Positions 20,534 through 31,441 of a stretch of 62,052 nt of DNA are shown here, piece after piece; the first letter of the stretch is position 1, and each line of letters begins with the position of its first letter. Source of the stretch: Seminavis robusta (Eukaryota; Bacillariophyta; Bacillariophyceae; Naviculales; Naviculaceae); contig CAICTM010000520.1 in assembly GCA_903772945.1 (NCBI GenBank), positions 1-62,052 of the forward strand, in the 5' to 3' direction. The position numbers and the translations under genes were made by a program. Under the pieces are notes generated by a model. The model saw only the letters and a list, made by a program, of their open reading frames with translations, was not told the DNA's origin and did no database searches.

Positions 20534-21657
20534 ATGTCCGCCGACAAAGCAACTCCACCCACCTTCAATGAAATCATGGCAAAGGCCAGCGCAAGTGCCC
20601 TCCGTGGTGGACTTGCCGGCGCCGCTGCCATGGGTGCCAATGTGGCTTGTCTCATGTGGATGAGAACCACGGTAAGCAAACTGAAACCGCCCGTTGCTGA
20701 TGGTACTATGTGCAAAAACTGATGAATTCCTGGACCTCACACTGACTTGTCCGTCATTTGTCTGGTCATTCTTTTGTTTTTCAGGTTAACTACCAATACC
20801 GAAGTGGTGTTTCCTTTCCCGTTGCCCTACGGACGCTGTATGCGGATGGAGGTATCCCCCGTTTCTACCGAGGTGTGGTTCCTGCTCTGCTTCAGGGACC
20901 TCTCTCGCGTTTTGGTGACACAGCCGCCAACACGGGGATCCTGACTCTGCTCAATAGCTTTGAACAGACCAAGGACATGAACATTGGAATCAAGTCGGGA
21001 TGTGCCAGTGCAGCAGCCGCCACTTTCCGAATCGTCATCATGCCCATTGATACCGTCAAGGTGAGTTAGTTTTCTGCCCAACCGCAAAGTTTTTCACACT
21101 TTTACAATTTTATTCATTCATCTCACCGTCCAAATCCCTATTATCATCACTCATCACACATCACACGGCACAAACAAACAAACAAATATATAAATGAATA
21201 GACAACAATGCAAGTGACTGGTAAATTCTCCGCTGTCGTGGACAAGGTCAAAGTTGCCGGTCCCCCCGCCTTGTGGAACGGTGCTCTGGCTGCTGCCTCG
21301 GCCACCTTTGTGGGCCACTACCCCTGGTTTGCAACCTACAATTATCTGTCCGAGAAAATCCCCAAACAAGATACACAAGTGGCCGAATTGGGACGTCGTG
21401 CCCTCATGGGATTCTGCAGTTCTGCTGTCAGCGATACTTGCAGCAACTCTATCCGAGTCATGAAGGTCTACAAACAATCGCATCCCGAACAACTCGCCTA
21501 TCCCGAAGTTCTTCGACGAGTCTTGGCCGAATCCGGTGTCACTGGGTTGATGTTCCGTGGATTGGAAACCAAGATTTTGGCAAATGGTCTACAGGGCATT
21601 CTCTTCTCCATTTTGTGGAAACAATTCGAAGAAGTCTTGTTTGGAAAGAAAAAGTAA
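20534..21657 (+). CDS. Divergent mitochondrial carrier family protein
   Basis: Exons 20534-20671, 20785-21060 and 21202-21657, all phase 0, 289 residues, close to the usual 300. Three repeats of about 95 residues are visible. The carrier signature P-x-[DE]-x-x-[KR] is intact only in repeat 2 (PIDTVK, 133-138, just before intron 2). Repeat 1 has NVACLMWMRTT and repeat 3 SCNS-type DTCSNSIRVMK in the equivalent place, so two of the three salt-bridge gates are altered. Paired-helix glycines remain (LYADGGIPRFYRGVVPAL; SGVTGLMFRGLETKIL). Inner mitochondrial membrane is likely; the substrate cannot be read from the sequence. The start codon ACCATGTCC has a good context. Confidence 0.87.
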
Positions 21658-22755
21658 TTATGTTATAGATGGAACTCGTCCTCGAACGAACCGAGACGAG
21701 ACGAGGACGGACGATCTAGCAGCCGAACTAACGGAGGAATCAAACCAAGCAAGCAACAACCTTCTGCTTTTCCCTTTGGTTTTGATAGTGTGGCGGTGTC
21801 GCTCGGGAGTGCGGATGCATTGGTGCAACTCTCGGGAGCGTGGATACTGGTGCAACTCCTGTTTTTGAACACAGTATGAATCGAATCTGTGATTATCAAA
21901 AGGACATACTTTGTAGTAAGCTATATGGAAATATTTTGCATCATGATGACAGAGTTATTCTGGTTTGCTTCACATCGGCGGCCGAATATTTCGTTTCTGG
22001 TCTCTGTTGAAGCTGCACAAACCACACGCTCGGAACAAGTATTGAAACGATTGCTGTCCCTCGAAAAATCGCTGAGGCAGGATGGTATCCAGCTGATAAT
22101 TGTTTTTGGGAGCTGACGACAAGTCTTTCATGTTGTGTCTTGCATTGCAGCCAGTGTCTGAAGCAGACGGACTCAAAATCCTTGAAGTGTTGCTTTGCTG
22201 CGGTTTTTTCAGATTATACTGCACCCAGCAGTCTGCTTCACAACCCAACCAGTATCCAATTCCCACTGTCCACGGAACTACTAGCTAGTAGAGGGGAGGA
22301 TGGCACCGAACTTTTTTGGGGGGAAATTTCAATTGTAACCCTCCAGAATAATCTATCCAGCTCGAGCTGGCTTCTTGAAACTGACTCAGCGATCGTCGTC
22401 TGACGTCTGACGCAACCATCTTCTGCTCGGTGCCCGTCTCGATCTCAATCAATCCGACGATGTGGGAATACATGTACCGAAAAAGGCTGATGATGGTGGT
22501 GTTGATAAAGAGGTTGCTATAGTGTTGTGTGTGTTACTACTTGGTTGTTGTGGTTGATTTCTAGTAATCTGGTAACTGGATAGTCATAAATCGCTACCAC
22601 AGGTCATTTTCGGTCCCCTCAAGCTAGAGGGGGATCTATCTCACGCTAGATTGCACTTGACATGGGAAAACAGACTTCGGAAGTCTGAAACAGGATGTAC
22701 CCTTGGGGCATGGCCCCTTGGAGGCTCAGATCGCTCACAACACAATCTTTGCAAT
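21658..22755. other. Intergenic region
   Basis: About 1.1 kb between same-strand genes. TGACGT and TGACGC elements occur at 22401-22413. No coding signal. Confidence 0.6.
22401..22413 (+). promoter_or_regulatory. Tandem TGACGT-TGACGC elements
   Basis: TGACGT and TGACGC one base apart, 343 bases upstream of the next gene start. Motif-based call only. Confidence 0.3.
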
Positions 22756-23667
22756 ATGCATAACAATAGAATCTTCTTTTTGTTCATGACAACGGCGCTT
22801 TGTAGTGCCCGTGTCGCTCGCGCCCTCAGCAGTTCTTCTTCCATCGCCTCATTCACGTCCTGTGCCACACCTCGGTTTGACACGTTCAGCGAAAAACTCG
22901 TGGGTACTTGGAAATGGCAAGATTCTACTGGCACGGATAGAGAAGAAGCCGTTGGCGAGGTCATGCGAAGTTGTGGTGGTGCTGTTCAGGGCATCCGCGA
23001 AATACCGTCGTTGTTGGCCACTGAGACTGGTACGGCTATTAATACCGAGGAAGGATTCTATGCCAACAGAGCCAATGACGGCTTTCGGTACTTTGAAGAT
23101 GGTTCATACACTTGCGGACCCGTGAATGATGGTCTGGAGGATTCCCTCTGGATATCGAGCTTGACAATTGGCAAATCGCGTTTGATTCTGGCAGCAAAGA
23201 ACCCTCAAAATTTGGAAGACACCACAATCTGCCAAGTCGTCACCAAAAAATCGGACCCAACTCCAACTCCAGAGCCAAAAGTTCTCCATCATGTCCCTGA
23301 AAACATTGTGTGGGAACACATCCTGCGTTGTCGAATGCCATCGGTTTCCCAGCCTTGGATGGCTCAACGCTTAAAGTGGGAACAGGTGCTGCAGACTCCA
23401 GCAACATTGGTCGATGACACAAATATTGGCAGGGTAGACAAGGGCTGGGTGTCAACGACGTCGGCTAATGGACCAGCTTTCAATGGGATTTTTGAAACCA
23501 TGGGCGATGACAGCAGCATTGTCCTGAGCGCAGGTGGAATTTGCAGCAACACAGGGATTGTCAAGTCTATAGCCAGACAGTACGTTCATGAGAATGGTTC
23601 GACCAAACTCAAAGGCGTCGCTTGGCTCAAGGGCACCGTGTTAGCGGAAAACAAAGGCACACAATAG
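22756..23667 (+). CDS. Secreted or organelle-targeted unknown protein
   Basis: Intronless, 303 residues from ATG 22756; the frame is open upstream but has no earlier ATG. Starts with a hydrophobic signal (RIFFLFMTTALCSARVARALSS) that could direct secretion or plastid import. The body has strand-rich segments beginning FSEKLVGTWKW, a lipocalin-like GxW start, followed by EGFYANRANDGFRYFEDGSYTCG, then a second GxW-like block near KGWVSTTSANGPAFNG. Together they resemble a two-part calycin or DUF3598-type barrel, but this is a weak analogy. No enzyme motif seen. Confidence 0.75.
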   Translation: MHNNRIFFLFMTTALCSARVARALSSSSSIASFTSCATPRFDTFSEKLVGTWKWQDSTGTDREEAVGEVMRSCGGAVQGIREIPSLLATETGTAINTEEGFYANRANDGFRYFEDGSYTCGPVNDGLEDSLWISSLTIGKSRLILAAKNPQNLEDTTICQVVTKKSDPTPTPEPKVLHHVPENIVWEHILRCRMPSVSQPWMAQRLKWEQVLQTPATLVDDTNIGRVDKGWVSTTSANGPAFNGIFETMGDDSSIVLSAGGICSNTGIVKSIARQYVHENGSTKLKGVAWLKGTVLAENKGTQ

Positions 23668-24692
23668 ATACGTACGCGTTGGGCTCACCTTCTTCAAGAG
23701 GTCAAATGGATCCTCGATGGCCTAAAAACCATGTCTTGCATGACTTCGCTAATAGCGACTCTTGCGATGAGCTCCAAAACAATCCACAACTTTACCGACA
23801 TTATTAATGAGGGAAAATTAAGAGCTGGTTGCATGTGCGACTTTTCTTCGTCACTGGTAGACAGTCAGGAACATGTACGGCAGCCCACACCACCCAACCA
23901 ATCGGCTGAACCTTCCAGCATCGAGGAATCCTTAAGTTACTACTACTAGCTAGGGATGAGGGAAAGGTTTGAATTGCTCTGGACCATAGAAGCATACGGT
24001 ACGATACGATGTCAGTAAAGAGTGACTGATTAAGTAATTCTACTATTAATAATACTCTGAGCTCGAATCAACAGTGACCGTTGGTTCGATCTGTGGTAAC
24101 TCTAAAAAGATCGATTGTTGCGTCTAACTGACTCATCAGTGCTGGGCGACCAGATTCTTTTCTAATACGGTACTAATGAAACTTGCCCTTGTGCCTGCAG
24201 CGCCAATAGTTCATTGCAAAGGGCAAGGGACACGACTTTCCTTTCGTAACCATCCCCCAGTACGAACGCAGGCTCATAGCATGCTTGCTCTCATCAAGGC
24301 TATGATTCTTCAAATGGGACGAGTGTCGTTTCGCAATGCAAGAATTCCCGCAGTAACGTGTAGACTACCGTACCGGTACTTGAAGGAGCCCCAAGAGGCT
24401 ATCCAGAACGGAGACTATGAACTCAAATATCCTCGGTTGGAAGTGGATCACCATGACCAAGGGCGTGCTCTTCCAGCTGACCTTGCTCATGCGTACCGTA
24501 CCGGTGATGCCCATTGCCAAAGGCATGCAATGAAAGTTGAAAGGCTTCAAATAAATCTCGCTTTCATTCGGTACTGAAAGCAAATTTATGGCATGTTTGC
24601 TTAAACCTCTGAACTGCCTCCAGATGCAACGATGGCACGATGGCAATCTACGCAACCAGCCATTTCTCGTTTCCCTCTCTTGTTGTGCCACC
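23668..24692. other. Intergenic region
   Basis: About 1 kb with no supported gene; includes TACCGTACCGGTAC words near 24368 and 24496. Confidence 0.6.
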
Positions 24693-25610
24693 ATGTCATC
24701 TCTCCCACGAAAGACGGGCAGCAGCGGCATTGCAGCCCAACGAGGAGCAGCAGGTTCCAGTTCCAAGAGTGCCCTGCCGAGCAGTCAGTATTTGGATGCG
24801 CTCAGTGTTCTCTGCGAACATACCATGGCGGATGCCATTGCCTTGGCTCTAGGCGACAAGGACTACACACCCTCCAGCGGCGGCGGCGAATACAAGAAAC
24901 TGCTGGAAATTGAAGCCAAGTGCAGGGATGCTGCCAAGGTAATTCACAAGGAAGCCATTGTCACACCGGCTATTGCGTTACCGCCTTCCATGCCTACCAT
25001 TCCCGCCGCCCGCGTCAATCCCAGTGCTTCTGCAAAGAAGTCCACTACTGTGGGCAAATCCGCTCCCAAAGGACTGGTGGGGAAGAGTATTGCACAATCC
25101 AATGCATCCAAGGCTGGACTGATGCGACGAGGGAGCATAGCTGGAGCTAGACAGGGTTCAGCGAAACGAACCATGAAATCCGAAAGCGAGGATACCACTG
25201 CGACGGGGACCAACAAGAAGGCTCGTCTCGCTGCTGCTAGTGGCACATCAGGACAAGGAGCATCTTCCACAAGTGCCGAGATCAAGAGCGATGCCCCACC
25301 CCCCAGTGCTCTGAATTTCTTGAAAAAACTAAACCAGGATAAGGCAGCAGCTGCTGCAGCTGAAGACGATGATAATACTAGCGACAATACCCCCAAACAA
25401 TCCACGAAAGAGAAAACAGAGACTACTGGCAAGACGAGAAGTAGTAAGAAAGAAAAAGAAAAGGAATCTGAAAAAGTGCAGCAGCAGGACGAAGACAACG
25501 AGTCAGATAATGCTTCCGAAGCTAGCAGCGAGCACAAACGCAGCTCTCCTGCCAAGAATCCTCCAAGAGAGGGCACAAGAAAGAACCCAACCAGAGGAGC
25601 ACGGAAATAA
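24693..25610 (+). CDS. Nuclear-type low-complexity Lys/Ser/Ala protein
   Basis: Intronless, 305 residues from ATG 24693, whose ACCATGT context is better than the in-frame ATG 105 bases earlier. Family not recognised. An N-terminal ordered part (YLDALSVLCEHTMADAIALAL ... EYKKLLEIEAKCRDAAKVIHK) is probably helical. The rest is Ser/Ala/Lys-rich with basic clusters (KKARLAA, SSKKEKEKESEK) and acidic runs. Composition suggests a chromatin or RNA-associated disordered protein. Ends 38 bases from the convergent helicase gene. Confidence 0.75.
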   Translation: MSSLPRKTGSSGIAAQRGAAGSSSKSALPSSQYLDALSVLCEHTMADAIALALGDKDYTPSSGGGEYKKLLEIEAKCRDAAKVIHKEAIVTPAIALPPSMPTIPAARVNPSASAKKSTTVGKSAPKGLVGKSIAQSNASKAGLMRRGSIAGARQGSAKRTMKSESEDTTATGTNKKARLAAASGTSGQGASSTSAEIKSDAPPPSALNFLKKLNQDKAAAAAAEDDDNTSDNTPKQSTKEKTETTGKTRSSKKEKEKESEKVQQQDEDNESDNASEASSEHKRSSPAKNPPREGTRKNPTRGARK

Positions 25611-25648
25611 ATAACACAGATTTCTCGTAACCACAACTTGAGTCGAGT

Positions 25649-27463
25649 CTATTGATTTACATTGTCATACTCCACCTGTCGTCGCTGCTTTTTCCTCTTC
25701 TTGGTGAACCCTCGTTTTCGGCTAAAGGCATTGTTGACCGTCCCGGCTTTGACCACATTACCCTCCTCATCCAGCTCCACCTCCAGCACGTCTTGACCCT
25801 TGAGTGTTATTTTCTCTTGTAGCTTTTCGGCTTCCTTTACCACATCTACCAACTCTCGTTCCTTGGCATTATAAAACACCACTCCTCGACCTGTTCGCTG
25901 TCCAGCACGACCACACCGTCCCATTCGATGAAGATGAGCCACAACATTTCCGGCGAATTGCAACTGCACAATGGCACTAACTCCAGGGATGTCGACTCCA
26001 CGGCTGGCCAAATCGGTGCAAATCAGAATGGGTACCGTGTCGCCGTCGTCGTCTCCTGTAGAAGTCGACTGGTACCGTCGAAATCGATCAAGGTTTTGGG
26101 TTCGTTCCTCCAAAGACATTTTGGCATGATACGGCAAGGCGGCCATGTCCAACTTCTCGAAAGCCTTGGCAACACCTTCCACGTCATCGACACTATTGAC
26201 AAAGAGCATAATCTTTTGGCCTTGCAATCCACCCTCTTGAGGTGCAACCTCGAGCAATTTGGTAAAGTATTCCAGCCGATCCTTTTTGCTTTCCAACTCG
26301 ACCCAGACGGTGGGTTCGACCAGACCATAGTGCCGAGCATTGTGCATGCCATCAATGGTCACCCGGGTCGCCTGTGGGAATTTTTTGTGCAAGTATGCAT
26401 CGACACTTCTCAATCCCATGTCAGGCAATGTGGCTGCCACAAAGACATGCTGCGTTTTGGGGACTCCATGAGCCGCAAAATCCAACTTGTCGGCTCGTCG
26501 GAATCCTAGCAAGACTTGCTCCAGTGGCCGAATGTAACCACCATCCAAGAGCATATCGGCCTCGTCGCAGACCACCGTAGCAATTTCGGCAAACATGTTG
26601 ATATTCTTGGGAGACAATCCCAGAGCTCCCACCGCAGCGGGTGTGGAAATGACGAGGTCGATCGGTTCTGCTTGTCCCAGGAGTGCCTTTCGGAACGGAG
26701 GGAAATCTTTGGGTTCTTTCAAGCCTCCAGGCATAATGGCAATTCGAACAATTTCTTCTGGTGATGCAGCATCATCTGAAAATGCATTATTATCCAGACT
26801 GACACCTCCTCCAATCAAGGCTTGTTTGCCTCCACTCAATACCATGGCCATGCGAGCCACTTGTTGTACCAATTCCTTGTTGGGCACTAGAATCATGGCC
26901 CTGGCATACGCATAATCTCGGATGGTATCAGTATCAGCAGATTGTTCTTTCTTACGAGTGAGAATATCGTCCAAGAGAGGCAGTAGATACGCCAACGTCT
27001 TGCCTGATCCCGTTTCACTTCCCAAGGTGACATTTTTCCCGGGTATCTGAGATAGCAACTCAAAGGTGGCTGCTTGGACTGCAGTAGGTCTGGTAATGCC
27101 TATTTTTTCGAGCCGTTCCAACAAGACAGGTGATTGAATACCCATGGATGCAAATGTGATTTCGGGGTTGGCAAAAATACCATTTTCGTCGTTGCTTGTA
27201 TCGGTAGTAGTGCCCGAAAATTGACGAGTCCAGAGAGACCGGAAATTGTGATTTGGAACAAACTTGGGATAATTCCTCTGATGTTGCTGCTGTTGTTGAG
27301 ATCGTTCCGAAGGCAATGCACTTGATACAAAGGCCACTCCCCTATTTCTTCTGCTCAGTGATGCGAACTGCCTTTGCGAGGCTCGGGTAACGCGGGATGC
27401 CAACATGGTAGAGATACAGAACACCAACACAAAGGACACGCTGCTGCGAGTGCAGAAAATCAT
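25649..27463 (-). CDS. Organellar DEAD-box RNA helicase
   Basis: Intronless, 604 residues. Motifs in order: Q motif around FASMGIQSPVLLERLEKIGI...PTAVQ (104-130); motif I GSETGSGKT at 148-156; Ia-like VPNKELVQQ at 193-201; GG; motif II DEAD at 300-303; motif III AATLP at 343-347 (usually SAT); motif V CTDLASRGVDIPG; motif VI HRMGRCGRAGQRTG. The tail is basic (RKRGFTKKRKKQRR), typical for RNA binding. From M1 the N-terminus reads as a signal peptide; from M20 (position 27406) it is a basic amphipathic presequence (MLASRVTRASQRQFASLSRR), so the target is plastid or mitochondrion. Helicases of this type remodel organellar RNA or ribosomes. Confidence 0.93.
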   Translation of the reverse strand: MIFCTRSSVSFVLVFCISTMLASRVTRASQRQFASLSRRNRGVAFVSSALPSERSQQQQQHQRNYPKFVPNHNFRSLWTRQFSGTTTDTSNDENGIFANPEITFASMGIQSPVLLERLEKIGITRPTAVQAATFELLSQIPGKNVTLGSETGSGKTLAYLLPLLDDILTRKKEQSADTDTIRDYAYARAMILVPNKELVQQVARMAMVLSGGKQALIGGGVSLDNNAFSDDAASPEEIVRIAIMPGGLKEPKDFPPFRKALLGQAEPIDLVISTPAAVGALGLSPKNINMFAEIATVVCDEADMLLDGGYIRPLEQVLLGFRRADKLDFAAHGVPKTQHVFVAATLPDMGLRSVDAYLHKKFPQATRVTIDGMHNARHYGLVEPTVWVELESKKDRLEYFTKLLEVAPQEGGLQGQKIMLFVNSVDDVEGVAKAFEKLDMAALPYHAKMSLEERTQNLDRFRRYQSTSTGDDDGDTVPILICTDLASRGVDIPGVSAIVQLQFAGNVVAHLHRMGRCGRAGQRTGRGVVFYNAKERELVDVVKEAEKLQEKITLKGQDVLEVELDEEGNVVKAGTVNNAFSRKRGFTKKRKKQRRQVEYDNVNQ

Positions 27464-28052
27464 TAGACCAGGAGTGTTCGAACTGAATCAACCAGTACCT
27501 GTATGGAATGCAGGGATACAGGAGATGGTATGATGGCGGCAACAACTGATCCCAAATGATGGCAAAGATCTTGTTTTGCAGAATAGTGAGTGGCTGAGCT
27601 GTGGCGTCAAAGGGATTGATGGTCTGACGTAAAGCAATAAGCCGGTGGATAGATTTAATCAGGAATGGAAATACGGTGCAATCGAAGGGCCAAGCGAATT
27701 CAATAGTCCAGCACCGGGCGGTTAAGGTCCGACGGGATCACACGATCACACCTTGATTGCTGCAATTTAGCAACCAGAAGACTCCTGGAAGACCGTCAAA
27801 GGCGAATCTACAACTCAACAGAACTATCCCTGAGCTCTCTTTCCATGCAAACCAAAGCTACTTGTCACTGTCATAACGCTAGCAAGTAATTGAATAGAAT
27901 AGAATCGATTCAGATTTGGTGAGAACACTTTACTTGGGTCAGACAAGGCGATCTTATCGAACATCCGGAGGATCTGCATGCTGTTCCCAGTCCTATGTAT
28001 GTAGAACCCACAGAAGACCAGATCCCAGCACAAGCAGACTGGAACACCATAA
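27464..28052. other. Intergenic region
   Basis: Promoter of the helicase (-) and 3' flank of the lipase gene (-). TGACGT at 27625-27630, about 162 bases upstream of the helicase start. Nothing else seen. Confidence 0.6.
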
Positions 28053-29717
28053 TTAATAATCTTCCTCTTCTTCGGCATCATCCGAAAAGCCCCTCAAATG
28101 CGCTCTATCCAGTCCATGAATGTACGAAGTCAATTGATGATGTTTCCATAAGCTCTTGCTCAGCAGAATATCATCTAGCTGCCACAAAATATGCGCTCGT
28201 AATGCTTCTCGTCCTCCCTTGAGTCGGTTTCCCACTTCATGAATGCTACAGGCACCTCCCAGTCGTCTTGGTCGCAATAAATATGCTCGACCAGGCGTGG
28301 CCAATCGCAGCTCTTCTCCTTCACTCCCGTGTGCATGCGACCTCAAACTTGACATTGTCAAGGAGAAGGCATCCCCCATCATGTTGAGTTGCTTCCCTCC
28401 AAACCATCCCTTGCTCTTGATTGCTTTTTGGGACCGATCCAAGAGCCGATCGAAGCTGGCCCTGGATGCTCGACAAATAATGTCATCACCATAAAGGATG
28501 GAAATGATAAACTCCGATTCGACATTGGCCGAGACACAGGGAGGAGCTCCCAAGCTAACACAGGACGTTCGGTCCCTTCCCAGACCTGACAGTGGTTGCA
28601 CGTTTGTGGCATTCGCATCCGAGGTGGCATTCATTGGCAGATCGTTACCTTCTTTGGATGGGCTTGCCTCGACCGGTGCAGCTGACTGGTTTTTCTTGGA
28701 CTTTTTGTTGGCCTTTTTGTTTTTCTTGGGCATGGGAAGGCTTCCATCTAACATAATGGCAGCAAGATTTGCAACACCACCCGCCAAGGATCGTCCGACA
28801 AAGTGAATTGCTGAGGTTGAATTATCGTACTGTCGAAGAATGGGTGCCAGAGTCTCCAGCAACAACCCTGCTGCCTTGTACAAGCTGGGCTGCACCGAAG
28901 CAACCTCACCACTTACAAGCCCAGAACTGAGACGCACATGTTTGGCTGGCTGATCCAACAATTGTAAGGACCGCGTCAAATCTTGTTGTAGTTGGTCGCT
29001 GACAATTACAAGCAGACGTCCGGAATTAGACTTGCTCCGAATCTTGCTGTTTTGTTCTTCAATTCCACCATGCATCAAGCCAGCACCACCTGTATAAAGC
29101 GGTTCGTACAGAACCACTACTGATAGCTTGCCCTTTCCCACGGAAATGTTGCTTTCTCCTACCGTCAGATTCAAGAGAACTTGACGACCCACCAGAGTCC
29201 CATTGACTGATGCCTCCTCCTCGTCCAATAGTGGAATTTCAAGCAACTCACAAAGCTCACAGGCTCCAAGTCCATCAGCTGTAGCAGCAGCTCGAGCGGC
29301 ACTTCGTCGTGCTCTGCCTCTAACTGACAGATCAACATCATCTCCCGTATGGGTTCGTTGATACGCCTCATGAGCGGCTCCATCCAAACCCTTGAATGTT
29401 TGCTGCGACGATGATAGCTGGACAAAGGCATCCGCAATATCTCCCACTTCAAGCGGCGAAGAATCTTGCATCACGTCTGCCAAACGATCTTGAATGGCAC
29501 GAGCGACGGAAATAAAGGGATCTTCCTCTCTACTTTTCCTAATACTGGAAGCACCTCCACGTGTTGATAATGATTGTTTGCATATGCCTGTTGTGGGTAT
29601 CTTGTTGTTTACAGTATCACCTATACTGGAAATGGCTTCCACATCATGGAGGCACATTAGGCACCAAGCCAGAAGGCATGGTCCTAGTGCTTGTAGTAGT
29701 GCTGGGCTTCTCACCAT
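28053..29717 (-). CDS. Class 3 lipase (alpha/beta hydrolase), secretory signal
   Basis: Intronless, 554 residues from M at 29717, chosen because a signal peptide follows it directly (LLQALGPCLLAWCLMCLHDVEA). The frame stays open to an ATG at 29912, but that part reads like untranslated leader. Lipase_3 features: nucleophile elbow GRSLAGG (Ser310), CVSLGAPPCVS, then SILYGDDIICRAS with catalytic Asp near 411, and a C-terminal His in SYIHGLDRAH. A Lys-rich low-complexity insert (about 330-380) lies between the Ser and Asp. Related plant and algal enzymes are diacylglycerol or galactolipid lipases. The presequence ends without a clear Phe, so secretion or ER versus plastid stays open. Confidence 0.83.
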   Translation of the reverse strand: MVRSPALLQALGPCLLAWCLMCLHDVEAISSIGDTVNNKIPTTGICKQSLSTRGGASSIRKSREEDPFISVARAIQDRLADVMQDSSPLEVGDIADAFVQLSSSQQTFKGLDGAAHEAYQRTHTGDDVDLSVRGRARRSAARAAATADGLGACELCELLEIPLLDEEEASVNGTLVGRQVLLNLTVGESNISVGKGKLSVVVLYEPLYTGGAGLMHGGIEEQNSKIRSKSNSGRLLVIVSDQLQQDLTRSLQLLDQPAKHVRLSSGLVSGEVASVQPSLYKAAGLLLETLAPILRQYDNSTSAIHFVGRSLAGGVANLAAIMLDGSLPMPKKNKKANKKSKKNQSAAPVEASPSKEGNDLPMNATSDANATNVQPLSGLGRDRTSCVSLGAPPCVSANVESEFIISILYGDDIICRASRASFDRLLDRSQKAIKSKGWFGGKQLNMMGDAFSLTMSSLRSHAHGSEGEELRLATPGRAYLLRPRRLGGACSIHEVGNRLKGGREALRAHILWQLDDILLSKSLWKHHQLTSYIHGLDRAHLRGFSDDAEEEEDY

Positions 29718-29972
29718 CTTCGTTGCATGTATTGGGCTGTTGGATGTTGGATGTGTTGTGATGGTAAGCCGTCTTGGGTCTTGGATCTTGGGGACTTTGG
29801 GACTTGGGGTTGATGGTCGATCGTTACAGTCGTATTGGTTTGCTCGCAAACGACTGGCATCCGTGACTAACAACAGCTCTGCTGGCAACTGACGTGTTCT
29901 TCTTCGCTCCACCCTGAAAATGAAAGTGAGTTCAACAAACTCAGTTTTTTTTTGGTAGTCTAATTCAGTTCC

Positions 29973-31101
29973 ATGGCGTCCACCGCAACCAAAGCCATCC
30001 CCAAATTCCGCTATCTATCAGCATGGTTCTGTCCATTTGCTCATAGGAGTACTCTGGCATTTGCCCACCACAAAGGAAGGGTCGATTATGAATGGGTTGA
30101 GGTGAGTCTAGAAGCGTCATTCTTTCATCTTCTTTCTTTTCGTGAGGTGATGGGTTGGATCCTTGGACTCAACTCGCGTTGCAGTTTCATGACTTTACTA
30201 ACAAGACCTCTGTATCCGCCTCCTCTTCCCTTTTTGTGGCTTTGATAGGCACTGGTAAGTCATATATGAAGGACAAATGCCCTGCCCATACCGTCCGCAA
30301 CGATCTCATTGCTTCATTTCAACATGTTGAATTTTTTTCTTCTTGCAGGGCTGGGAACTCCAAAATGACGCCAACAGTGTCACAGGAACCGGCCAAGACT
30401 GGTATTATCATTGGAAAGCCGAAGAACTCACACGCGTCAACAAAAGTGCCCTAGTGCCAACCTTGATTACCGTTGACCCCGAAACGCAACAACCAGATGA
30501 ATCCAAAGTTGTCTACGAAAGTCTCGTCTGTATTGATTTCATCGATCAAGTTAGTGGAGCCACGGGAAAAGATAAACTGGTATCCGATGATCCATTGTTG
30601 GCGGCACAATCCAGAATCTGGGCCGACAAGGTCAATCGTGACTGCTGTTCCCCTTATTACGGGGTCCTCGTCAGAAAGGAAGACGACGAACGAAGAGAAT
30701 TCTTTGACAAACTAATCAATGGATTGACGACATTCTCCGAACAATTGCAAAAGACACCCGGGCCCGTGTTCTTGCCCGATGGACAGCTCTCCAATGTCGA
30801 CTTGACACTCATTCCGTGGGCCTACCGCTATTATGTGTTTGAACATTATCGTGGCCCCGAATACAAAATTCCAGAATCCAAAGAGCTGGAGCCTTACCAC
30901 GAGTGGTACGATCACGTCATGAACTTGGAGAGTGTGAAATCAACACTGCCAGACAAGGACCGATATTTAGAACACATCCAAAAGTACGCCTCTGGTAGTG
31001 CCCGGTCCAAGGTTGCCAATGCAGTGCGAAGAGGTGTGGCAGCTCATGACTTTGATGATGAGAAGGACGATTATGATGGCAGTGAACCGAAGGCTTCTTG
31101 A
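29973..31101 (+). CDS. Glutathione S-transferase, omega-like, with 6-base microexon
   Basis: Three exons: 29973-30101, a microexon 30249-30254 (GCACTG) and 30349-31101, giving 295 residues. Joining gives WVE-AL-GWELQND, the expected GST junction; skipping the microexon removes two residues but keeps the frame. The thioredoxin-like domain has the catalytic-type Cys20 in WFCPFAHR, the omega/lambda-type arrangement, then ALVPTLI (cis-Pro) and ESLVCIDFID (glutathione gamma-Glu binding). The helical C-terminal domain includes LTLIPWAYRYYVFEHYRG. Such GSTs act as thiol transferases or dehydroascorbate reductases, probably in the cytosol. Divergent from the lipase with a 255-base shared promoter. 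Confidence 0.88.
30249..30254 (+). other. 6-base microexon
   Basis: GCACTG is flanked by TTTGATAG on the left and GTAAGTCATATATG on the right, both good splice signals, and encodes Ala-Leu in frame. Confidence 0.75.
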
Positions 31102-31441
31102 GGTTTGAAGTAACTAACCAAACTAAGCTGTCGCTACTTTGCGAATCATAGCTATCTACTCGTCAGCTTTATATGCACCATCAGAACACTAAGTAAGTCT
31201 TTTCTGTTCAGGACATTCATCCGCAGGTTTCTAAACCAACTTCCAGTTTGCTCTTCGGTTCGTACCAGTAGTGTCTTCGTGCGGCTGAACCAATATTATG
31301 TTTATTGTACATTCTCTCCTCTAATAGCTCCTATTATCACAAAATTGTAATGACTCCTCTTAGCTTCAGTTTTCCTTGGCTGGCATAGGTTCTGTATCAG
31401 TACCTGGTACCGGCAGCTAGCAACATCCTGCTGATTCTGTG
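31102..31441. other. Convergent intergenic region
   Basis: Between the GST gene (+) and the amidotransferase gene (-). GTACCTGGTACCGG word near 31400. Nothing else seen. Confidence 0.6.

Noticed and set aside
24944..25636. Minus-strand frame of about 230 codons
   Set aside because: Antisense shadow of the low-complexity nuclear protein gene; Ser/Leu/Val-rich because the true gene is Lys/Glu/Ala-rich.
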